Origin: Cedecea colo
GTDB taxonomy: Bacteria; Pseudomonadota; Gammaproteobacteria; Enterobacterales; Enterobacteriaceae
Direction: 5' to 3'
Length of the DNA: 64,000 nucleotides
Assembly: GCF_011808225.1 (NCBI RefSeq)
Contig: NZ_SOYS01000001.1
Location: forward strand, 124,001-188,000
The position numbers and the translations under genes were made by a program. This document shows, in pieces, positions 57,926 to 64,000 of this stretch (positions are counted from its first letter, which is position 1; each line of letters opens with the position of its first letter). A model generated the notes under the pieces. It was not told the DNA's origin, did not search any database, and saw only the letters and a program-made list of their open reading frames with translations.

Positions 57926-58975
57926 TTATGCAAACAGGCGATGAACCCCCAGGTTAATCATGCCCCCGCCGACAATCAGCCAGACAAACAGCGCCAGCGC
58001 CATCAGCAGCGGGCGCGCGCCAGCTTTTCTCAGCGCGCTGATATGGGTGGTTAAACCCAGCGCCGCCATCGCCATCGCCAGCAGGAAAGTATCCAGCGCC
58101 ACCAGCGTATTCACCAGCCAGTTCGGCAGCAGCTGGAATGAATTAAACATCGCCACCAGGATAAACAACACCGCAAACCAGGGGATAGTGATTTTGCTCG
58201 CCTGGGCGGCGCCTGCCGGAGCAAGCCGTTTGACTCTTGCTGCCAGCAAGATAAGGAACGGCGCCAGCATCATCACGCGCAGCATTTTGGCAATCACCGC
58301 AGCGTTTTCGCTTTCCGGGCTGATAGCATGTCCCGCCGCCACAACCTGCGCTACTTCGTGCATGGTTGAGCCCGTATAGATGCCGAAGGATTCAGGCGTG
58401 AACCAGTGGGCAACAAACGGATAAATCATCGGATAGATAAAGATCGCCAGCGTACCAAAGATAACCACGGTAGCCACCGCCACGGTAACTTTGCTGGCTT
58501 CTGCTTTGACAACCGGCGCGGTCGCCAGAATTGCCGCCGCGCCGCAGATACTGCTGCCTGCGCCGATCAACCAGCTGGTTTGTTTATCCAGACCAAACGC
58601 TTTCTGACCAAGCCAGCAGGCGAGGGCAAAGGTGCTGGTCAGGGTCAGGATGTCGATGATGAGGCCGCTGGCACCCACTTCCGTAATTTGCGTAAACGTC
58701 AGGCGGAAGCCATAAAGGATAATGCCCAGCCTTAATAAATGCTGTTTCGCAAACAGCACGCCGCCGTCGCACTGCTGCCAGATTTTAGGATACAAAGTAT
58801 TGCCCAGGACCATCCCGCACAGGATAGCGAGCGTCAGCGCGCCCAGGCCGAGTCCGGCAACGGCAGGAATATTCCCCACCCACAGCGCAAATGCGGTGAT
58901 GGCGCCTGCGAGCGCCAGCCCTGGCAGGAAATGCCGCGGGGTGTGTCGGTGTACGGGAACAGTAAATTCAGTCAT
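57926..58975 (-). CDS. yeiH: YeiH/YadS-type UPF0324 membrane protein
   Basis: A 349-residue inner-membrane protein with about ten hydrophobic segments, matching YeiH (ALWVGNIPAVAGLGLGALTLAI, SICGAAAILATAPV, STMHEVAQVVAAG). It is divergent from the LysR-type regulator yeiE, which is known or thought to control it. A role in putative sulfate/sulfite export has been suggested for the family; I cannot confirm it. Confidence 0.9.
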   Translation of the reverse strand: MTEFTVPVHRHTPRHFLPGLALAGAITAFALWVGNIPAVAGLGLGALTLAILCGMVLGNTLYPKIWQQCDGGVLFAKQHLLRLGIILYGFRLTFTQITEVGASGLIIDILTLTSTFALACWLGQKAFGLDKQTSWLIGAGSSICGAAAILATAPVVKAEASKVTVAVATVVIFGTLAIFIYPMIYPFVAHWFTPESFGIYTGSTMHEVAQVVAAGHAISPESENAAVIAKMLRVMMLAPFLILLAARVKRLAPAGAAQASKITIPWFAVLFILVAMFNSFQLLPNWLVNTLVALDTFLLAMAMAALGLTTHISALRKAGARPLLMALALFVWLIVGGGMINLGVHRLFA

Positions 58976-59028
58976 AGCCTTCTCCTTTGCGTTGGCTAAA
59001 GGTTAAGGTCGGCTGGTTTAAAAATAAA

Positions 59029-59052
59029 ATTGATTATATATTTATAACCAAT
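59029..59052. promoter_or_regulatory. AT-rich dyad between yeiH and yeiE (candidate YeiE box)
   Basis: ATTGATTA - N8 - TAACCAAT is an imperfect inverted repeat of the LysR type (T-N11-A), placed 54 bp upstream of yeiH. Assignment to YeiE rests on position only. Confidence 0.45.
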
Positions 59053-59077
59053 CTGAATAAGTAATATAGGCTTCCTC

Positions 59078-59180
59078 CCTGGCGCTATAGCTGCGTTGGC
59101 GGCATTCGCTTACCCGAATCGCATTGCTTAATATAAGCTCATCGGGACGAGCTCCCGGGCCGCCTTGCTACCGCGCCAGG
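59078..59180. repeat. ERIC-like palindrome between yeiH and yeiE
   Basis: A 103-bp element with perfect 8-bp ends CCTGGCGC / GCGCCAGG. Inside are GCTGCGTTGGCGGCATTCGC on the left, CCCGA...TCGGG around a TAATATAAG core, and GGCCGCCTTGCTAC on the right. This is the layout of an ERIC/IRU repeat, though diverged. It lies just upstream of yeiE and could alter its promoter. Confidence 0.65.
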
Positions 59181-59220
59181 TATTTTGGCTACCGGCTAAC
59201 AACTGTGAGTATGAAAACTT

Positions 59221-60087
59221 ATGCACATCACGCTGCGACAACTTGAAGTCTTTGCCGAGGTCTTAAAGAGCGGTTCCACTACCCAGGCCTCGCAGATGCT
59301 TGCGCTGTCGCAGTCGGCGGTAAGCGCCGCGCTTGCGGATCTTGAAGGCCAGCTTGGCGTTCAGCTTTTTGACCGCGTTGGTAAGAGGCTGGTGATCAAT
59401 GAACACGGGCGTTTGCTTTATCCGCGCGTGGTTGCGTTGCTGGAGCAGGCGGGTGAAATAGAACAGCTATTTCGGGAGGATAACGGCGCTATCCGCGTTT
59501 ATGCCAGCAGCACCATCGGTAATTACATCTTGCCTGAGATGATTGCCCGCTACCGCCGTGATTTCCCGCATTTGCCGCTGGAGATGAGCGTTGGCAACAG
59601 CCAGGATGTGATAAACGCCGTGGCCGATTTTCGCGTGGATATCGGGCTTATCGAAGGCCCAAGCCACATGACGGAGCTGGTAACCGAACCCTGGCTGGAA
59701 GACGAACTGGTGGTGTTCGCTTCGCCTTCAGCGCCGCTGCTCGCGCAGCCCGTTACGCTTGAGTCGCTCGCCGCCCAGCAGTGGATCCTGCGCGAAAAAG
59801 GGTCGGGCACGCGTGAAATCGTCGACTATCTCCTGCTTTCGCATCTGCCGCAGTTCCATCTGGGTATGGAATTAGGCAACTCAGAAGCGATTAAACATGC
59901 CGTTCGTCACGGACTGGGGATCAGCTGCCTGTCGCGCAGGGTTATTGAGGAGCAGCTTGAAACCGGTTCGCTGGTAGAAGTTGCCGTGCCGCTACCGCGC
60001 CTGGTACGCACGTTGTACCGTATTCATCATCGGCAAAAGCATATCTCTAAATCCTTGCAGCGTTTTCTGGGGTACTGCGAAGAGTAG
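59221..60087 (+). CDS. yeiE: LysR-type regulator YeiE
   Basis: A 288-residue LysR-type transcription factor. N-terminal winged HTH ([34 protein letters not shown]), followed by a periplasmic-binding-protein-like effector domain. It matches YeiE and is divergent from yeiH, the classical target arrangement. In other enterobacteria YeiE has been linked to sulfite response and iron-related genes; the effector here is unknown. Confidence 0.92.
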   Translation: MHITLRQLEVFAEVLKSGSTTQASQMLALSQSAVSAALADLEGQLGVQLFDRVGKRLVINEHGRLLYPRVVALLEQAGEIEQLFREDNGAIRVYASSTIGNYILPEMIARYRRDFPHLPLEMSVGNSQDVINAVADFRVDIGLIEGPSHMTELVTEPWLEDELVVFASPSAPLLAQPVTLESLAAQQWILREKGSGTREIVDYLLLSHLPQFHLGMELGNSEAIKHAVRHGLGISCLSRRVIEEQLETGSLVEVAVPLPRLVRTLYRIHHRQKHISKSLQRFLGYCEE

Positions 60088-60248
60088 GGAATATCCGGCT
60101 TGAATCGCCAGCAACGCTGAATCATAAGCGCTTTACTTATAATCCAGCCGCGATCATGAAGGTCTCTTATAACCCGGCATTTCTGCTATATGAACGGGGC
60201 GGTTTTGTTACAATCGCGCCTCATTTTTTCGAAGGACCGCAATTTTCT

Positions 60249-61718
60249 ATGGTTTCTCAAGATAAAACCACACAAGCGCCTGGCTTACGGCGTGAGCTGA
60301 AAGCGCGCCACCTGACGATGATCGCCATTGGCGGTTCTATCGGTACGGGGCTTTTTGTCGCATCCGGTGCGACTATTTCTCAGGCGGGCCCGGGCGGCGC
60401 GCTGTTGTCATACATGCTGATTGGTCTGATGGTGTACTTCCTGATGACAAGCCTGGGCGAACTCGCCGCTTATATGCCCGTTTCCGGCTCTTTTGCCACC
60501 TACGGCCAGCAATATGTTGAAGAAGGCTTTGGTTTCGCGCTGGGCTGGAACTACTGGTACAACTGGGCGGTGACCATCGCCGTTGACCTCGTCGCCTCAC
60601 AGCTGGTGATGAACTACTGGTTCCCGGACACCCCGGGCTGGATCTGGAGCGCGCTGTTCCTTGGCGTCATGTTCCTGCTTAACTACATCTCCGTAAAAGG
60701 TTTTGGTGAAGCGGAGTACTGGTTCTCGCTGATTAAAGTGACCACCGTTATTATCTTTATCATCGTTGGCGTGATGATGATTGTTGGCATCTTTAAAGGG
60801 GTTGAGCCTGCGGGCTGGAGCAACTGGACGATTGGCGATGCGCCGTTTGCCGGCGGGTTCTCCGCGATGATAGGCGTGGCGATGATCGTCGGCTTCTCTT
60901 TCCAGGGCACCGAGCTTATCGGCGTGGCGGCGGGCGAATCTGAAGATCCCGGTAAGAACATTCCGCGTGCCGTGCGTCAGGTTTTCTGGCGTATCCTGCT
61001 GTTCTATGTCTTCGCGATTCTGATTATCAGCCTGATCATTCCTTATACCGATCCGAGCCTGCTGCGCAACGACGTGAAAGATATCGGCGTCAGCCCGTTC
61101 ACGCTGGTCTTCCAGCACGCGGGGTTGCTGTCTGCCGCGGCGGTGATGAATGCGGTTATCCTGACCGCGGTGCTGTCGGCGGGTAACTCCGGCATGTATG
61201 CGTCCACCCGTATGCTTTACACGCTGGCCTGCGATGGCAAAGCGCCGCGTATTTTCTCGAAGCTTTCTAAAGGCGGCGTGCCGCGTAACGCGCTGTATGC
61301 AACGACCGTGATTGCGGCGCTGTGCTTTCTGACCTCTATGTTTGGTAACCAGACCGTTTACCTGTGGCTGCTCAATACTTCAGGTATGACCGGCTTTATC
61401 GCCTGGCTGGGTATCGCCATCAGCCATTACCGTTTCCGTCGTGGCTATGTGAAGCAGGGCTTCGATATTAAAGACCTGCCGTATGTTTCAGGCTTTTTCC
61501 CGCTTGGGCCGATTTTTGCTTTCGTGCTGTGTTTAATCATCACGCTGGGTCAGAACTACGAAGCATTCCTGACCGATACCATCGACTGGGGCGGCGTTAC
61601 CGCAACCTATATCGGTATTCCGCTGTTCCTGGTCATCTGGTTCGGCTACAAGCTGACAAGAGGCAGCCGTTTCGTGAAGTACAGCGAAATGACTTTCCCG
61701 GCAAGCAGTAAGAAATAA
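60249..61718 (+). CDS. lysP: Lysine-specific permease LysP
   Basis: A 489-residue APC-superfamily amino-acid:proton symporter for lysine, which also senses lysine for CadC. It has twelve transmembrane helices; the APC signature is GGSIGTGLFVASG in helix 1, and GFSFQGTELIGVAAGESEDP in helix 6. I chose the ATG at 60249 (MVSQDKTTQAPGLRREL), giving the E. coli length; the longer frame adds 31 unrelated residues. It follows yeiE with its own promoter region. Confidence 0.96.
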   Translation: MVSQDKTTQAPGLRRELKARHLTMIAIGGSIGTGLFVASGATISQAGPGGALLSYMLIGLMVYFLMTSLGELAAYMPVSGSFATYGQQYVEEGFGFALGWNYWYNWAVTIAVDLVASQLVMNYWFPDTPGWIWSALFLGVMFLLNYISVKGFGEAEYWFSLIKVTTVIIFIIVGVMMIVGIFKGVEPAGWSNWTIGDAPFAGGFSAMIGVAMIVGFSFQGTELIGVAAGESEDPGKNIPRAVRQVFWRILLFYVFAILIISLIIPYTDPSLLRNDVKDIGVSPFTLVFQHAGLLSAAAVMNAVILTAVLSAGNSGMYASTRMLYTLACDGKAPRIFSKLSKGGVPRNALYATTVIAALCFLTSMFGNQTVYLWLLNTSGMTGFIAWLGIAISHYRFRRGYVKQGFDIKDLPYVSGFFPLGPIFAFVLCLIITLGQNYEAFLTDTIDWGGVTATYIGIPLFLVIWFGYKLTRGSRFVKYSEMTFPASSKK

Positions 61719-61732
61719 GCTGAAGATAGAAT

Positions 61733-61757
61733 AAGGGCGCGATTATCGCGCCCTTTT
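61733..61757. terminator. Terminator between lysP and the TonB receptor
   Basis: Stem AAGGGCGCGA / TCGCGCCCTT with loop TTA, followed by TT. It lies in the 71-bp gap between two convergent genes. Confidence 0.88.
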
Positions 61758-61789
61758 ACTTTGCCTGTTATTAACCGTACGTTCGGCCA

Positions 61790-63748
61790 TCAGAAGTTAT
61801 AGGTTAAGCCTACGGTATAACGACGCCCGTCAAGAATGGTGTTGTAGTTAGCGTAATCGATAGTTTTATCAAAGACGTTATAAACCCCAGCCGACACCAT
61901 CATATCTTTATTTGCGTTATAACGGAGACCGACGTCTACCAGCGTGTAGGAAGGCGTCCCCTGCGATATAGAGGTTCTGCTCAGGTATTCCGAGGTTTTC
62001 CCGCGCAGGTTTAAACGGCTCCAGAAACCCACGTCCGGCGTGGCCTGCCAGTCAAGCGTTGAGTTGAACATATGTTTAGGCATTTTGTTCAGCGGCTTGC
62101 CGGAGAACCGCCCGCTCTTCTGCTCTGACGCCGTATAGGTATAGTTGCTGGTAAGATTAAGCGTTTGCGTTATCTGCCAGCCAAATGTGGATTCCACGCC
62201 GCGCATGTTGGCTTTATCCACGTTTACCCTGTCGCTGACGAAATCATAGACACGATCGCCGATACGACAAGCCGGATCCGTTCTGCGGGTACAGCGGCGC
62301 ACCTCAGTAATTTTGTCCTTAAAATCAGTGTTAAACAGGGTAATTCCCGCGTTGAGGTTATCCCTGTTATCCCATAAGAGCGCAATTTCCTCGCTGAGGC
62401 TTTTTTCAGGCTTCAGATCCGGGTTGCCCACGATGATACCATCCTGACGACCGCCACCGGTCACCTGTCCCCAGCTGGCCGAGGACTGGCGTAAATCCGG
62501 CGAGCGGTAACCCGCGGACACGCCGCCTTTCAGCGTCCACTGGTCGGTGAAGTGCCAGACGCCGTAGCCGCGCGGCGTCCAGTGAGTGCCGTAGTTTTGG
62601 TCTTTATCCATGCGCAGACCGCCCGTCAGCGTGAAGCTGTCGGTCATTGCCCACTCGTCTTCGCTGAATAATGCCCAGCTCCAGCGCGTTAATTTATTGA
62701 GGCCTTGCGCGGCTTCAAGCTGATTACCCTCGTCCTTGAGCTTTTCATAACGATACTGCGCGCCGAGCGTTAGCGTATGGTTATCGAGGAAAATTTGATT
62801 CTGGTTATTCAGTACCGTGTTGTAAGACTCCATGTCACGGCCGGGGTTGTTAGTTTTTTCCTGCTGCGCATAGGTTGTGGTATTAAAAGCCTCATAGTAA
62901 CCGTGGTGGGTCAGGGCGTAGGTCGTATGCTCATAACGACTTTCGCTTTTGCTATTGCTGAGCGCCTTTGATTCACCCGGCGTGCTGTTGCGATCCTGTA
63001 ACTCTCTTGAGATATCAAGGTCAAAATCGTTTTTATCATCCGGCGTAAGGTTGAATCCTAGTGAGCCATTACGCATTTTCTGCTCGTTATAGCCGTTAAG
63101 GATTTTATCTTCCGCCCGGCGTGAAAGTAACCCGCTCACTTTAGCGCCCAGCAAGCCTTCAATAAGAGGGCCTGCGGCATATAAGTCCGTCTGGAATATA
63201 TCACCGGAATCATGATTTTCCTGGAACGTTGTTTCGCCATGCAGGGACGCTGTCCAGTCGCGGGTAGTGGACGTTTTTTTGGTAATAACGTTAATCACGC
63301 CGCCCATGGCATCGGAGCCGTACAGGGAAGACATAGGGCCACGAATAACCTCAATACGTTCGATGGATTCGAGCGCAGGCATCCAGCCCTGCTCAATCCC
63401 GGCATTATCGCTATTGGGGCGGGTGCCGCGTGTACTGATACGCTTACCGTCGATTAAAAACAGCGTGTACTGGGAAGACATGCCGCGAATGCTGATATCG
63501 CTGCTGCTGCCTCCGCCGGTCACCACAACGCCGGGTACGTCTTTTAGCGCGTCGGTAACATCACGCCAGGCCTTATCTTCAATTTGCTGTTTGGTGATAA
63601 CCGAGATCGAGGCTGGAGCATTCTGGATTTTTTGTTCAAAGCCTGTTGCAGTCACAACCAGCGTGTCTTGCGTATCGGCCAGAACAAGTGAAGGCGCAGT
63701 TGCTGTACAAACAAGTGCGGCGATAAGTTTAAGGCGAGGTATAGTCAT
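61790..63748 (-). CDS. TonB-dependent siderophore receptor (CirA/IrgA/Iha family)
   Basis: A 652-residue outer-membrane receptor. Signal peptide about 1-24 (ending LVLA); TonB box DTLVVTAT near residue 28; plug domain with APASISVITKQQIE, SIRGM and IEVIRGPMSSLYGSDAMGGVINVITKK; a 22-strand barrel ending GLTYNF. Probably for catecholate siderophores. It occupies the lysP-adjacent cirA place but is convergent with lysP and resembles Iha/IrgA more than E. coli CirA (as remembered). The ATG at 63748 has GGAG 8 nt upstream; a GTG at 63757 is too close to it. A Fur box overlaps the promoter. Confidence 0.88.
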   Translation of the reverse strand: MTIPRLKLIAALVCTATAPSLVLADTQDTLVVTATGFEQKIQNAPASISVITKQQIEDKAWRDVTDALKDVPGVVVTGGGSSSDISIRGMSSQYTLFLIDGKRISTRGTRPNSDNAGIEQGWMPALESIERIEVIRGPMSSLYGSDAMGGVINVITKKTSTTRDWTASLHGETTFQENHDSGDIFQTDLYAAGPLIEGLLGAKVSGLLSRRAEDKILNGYNEQKMRNGSLGFNLTPDDKNDFDLDISRELQDRNSTPGESKALSNSKSESRYEHTTYALTHHGYYEAFNTTTYAQQEKTNNPGRDMESYNTVLNNQNQIFLDNHTLTLGAQYRYEKLKDEGNQLEAAQGLNKLTRWSWALFSEDEWAMTDSFTLTGGLRMDKDQNYGTHWTPRGYGVWHFTDQWTLKGGVSAGYRSPDLRQSSASWGQVTGGGRQDGIIVGNPDLKPEKSLSEEIALLWDNRDNLNAGITLFNTDFKDKITEVRRCTRRTDPACRIGDRVYDFVSDRVNVDKANMRGVESTFGWQITQTLNLTSNYTYTASEQKSGRFSGKPLNKMPKHMFNSTLDWQATPDVGFWSRLNLRGKTSEYLSRTSISQGTPSYTLVDVGLRYNANKDMMVSAGVYNVFDKTIDYANYNTILDGRRYTVGLTYNF

Positions 63749-63867
63749 GCTTTCCACTCCATGTGTTGAAAAAAGGCTCCATCAAAAATGACCCGGTAAT
63801 AATTGTGTATATCATTGTCTTCTAAATTTTCTTAGCGATGGAGAACCGTGGAGAATTGTACAAAAAA

Positions 63868-63905
63868 ATTATATTTTGTAAACACGAATGATATTAATTA
63901 TCATT
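63868..63905 (-). promoter_or_regulatory. Promoter and Fur box of the TonB receptor
   Basis: On the minus strand: -10 TATAAT (63868-63873), 17 bp, and a weak -35 TAATAT (63891-63896). A Fur box AATGATATTAATTATCATT (63887-63905, near-palindromic, 19 bp) covers the -35. Iron repression is expected. Confidence 0.78.
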
Positions 63906-63959
63906 TTCTTTTCTGGGTGGGCGTGGCTATTACTGGATGGGATAAGAAGGGATATAAAC

Positions 63960-63978
63960 GGCGGGGGCGAGCCCCGCC
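63960..63978. terminator. GC hairpin at the window end
   Basis: Stem GGCGGGG / CCCCGCC with loop GCGAG. On the minus strand it follows the possible yeiG stop codon at 63984-63986 and would be followed by GTTTAT. Candidate terminator. Confidence 0.5.
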
Positions 63979-63983
63979 TGATG

Positions 63984-64000
63984 CTATTTCAGCAGGTGTT
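63984..64000 (-). CDS. Possible last codons of a minus-strand gene (yeiG-like position)
   Basis: The minus strand reads ...CAC CTG CTG AAA TAG, ending in a hairpin 6 bp later. In E. coli yeiG (S-formylglutathione hydrolase) lies beside cirA in this orientation. Only four codons are visible, so this is a positional guess. Confidence 0.3.

Noticed and set aside
1..64000. CRISPR array, prophage, toxin-antitoxin or defence island
   Set aside because: I saw no regularly spaced direct repeats, phage structural genes, integrase, or recognisable toxin/antitoxin or nuclease-methylase pair; apart from repeats and a few accessory genes the window is conserved enterobacterial backbone.

Overview
The window is a stretch of an enterobacterial chromosome (family Enterobacteriaceae, moderately high GC). 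Almost every gene has a recognisable E. coli/Salmonella counterpart, and the order follows the E. coli 49-51 min region read backwards: menE, yfaZ-yfaY, nrdAB-yfaE, ubiG, gyrA, rcsC, rcsDB, micF-ompC, apbE, ada-alkB-yojI, proL, yejM-yejL-yejK, rplY, radD, rsuA-bcr, yejG, yejABEF, pdeN, mepS, lpxT, yeiR, yeiQ, efpL, yeiW, setB, fruBKA, nfo, yeiH, yeiE, lysP. It is not E. coli itself. Several blocks I remember from E. coli are absent (glpTQ/inaA except for a scrap of glpT, yfaL, atoSC and neighbours, nap/ccm). Other genes occupy those or nearby sites: a clade-3 type catalase, an ASCH protein, mgtE, uxuA divergent from yeiQ, a 3-dehydroshikimate dehydratase-like barrel, and an Iha/IrgA-like TonB receptor beside lysP. 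I cannot name the genus from the sequence alone. No phage, complete insertion sequence or CRISPR array is visible.

Layout. 1-4.6 kb: end of menE, catalase, outer-membrane YfaZ, CinA-like YfaY and a decayed glpT 3' end. 4.6-9.5 kb: class Ia ribonucleotide reductase (nrdA-nrdB-yfaE) with DnaA and NrdR boxes, then ubiG. 9.5-12.9 kb: gyrA and the ASCH gene. 13-19.3 kb: the Rcs envelope-stress phosphorelay (rcsC convergent with rcsDB). 19.7-21.2 kb: divergent micF sRNA and ompC sharing OmpR sites. 21.3-25.9 kb: apbE, then ada-alkB-yojI. 26-31.4 kb: mgtE, tRNA-Pro(GGG), LapC/YejM-YejL, YejK and L25. 31.5-36.3 kb: radD, rsuA-bcr, yejG. 36.3-43.5 kb: the YejABEF peptide importer and an EAL phosphodiesterase. 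43.7-50.7 kb: cell-wall and lipid A functions, a zinc-type GTPase, hexuronate catabolism (yeiQ/uxuA) and translation factor EfpL. 50.7-57.9 kb: SetB, the fructose PTS operon with two Cra operators, a DSD-like enzyme and endonuclease IV. 57.9-64 kb: yeiH/yeiE, lysP, a Fur-controlled siderophore receptor and possibly the last codons of yeiG.

The most unusual signal is non-coding. Two distant loci, downstream of yojI (25.9-26.1 kb) and of uxuA (49.48-49.67 kb), share the same architecture. Each has a rho-independent terminator hairpin, a spacer of about 142 bp, and then a second near-identical copy of that same locus's terminator. The two spacers are related in sequence and length and carry two conserved hairpins, one with a compensatory base-pair change. 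This looks like a small structured element that sits in, and duplicates, transcription terminators. ERIC-like palindromes (one interrupted by a two-hairpin insertion), a REP/BIME-like cluster and a GC-rich palindrome pair in nrdB-nrdA make up the rest of the repeats.

Functional links visible in the sequence: NrdAB with its ferredoxin YfaE; RcsC-RcsD-RcsB with OmpC/MicF on the envelope side; Ada-AlkB in alkylation repair; YeiQ (fructuronate to mannonate) followed by UxuA (mannonate to KDG) as consecutive hexuronate steps under an apparent UxuR/ExuR operator; FruB-FruA-FruK taking fructose to fructose-1,6-bisphosphate under Cra. Identifications rest on remembered family sequences; no database search was possible.
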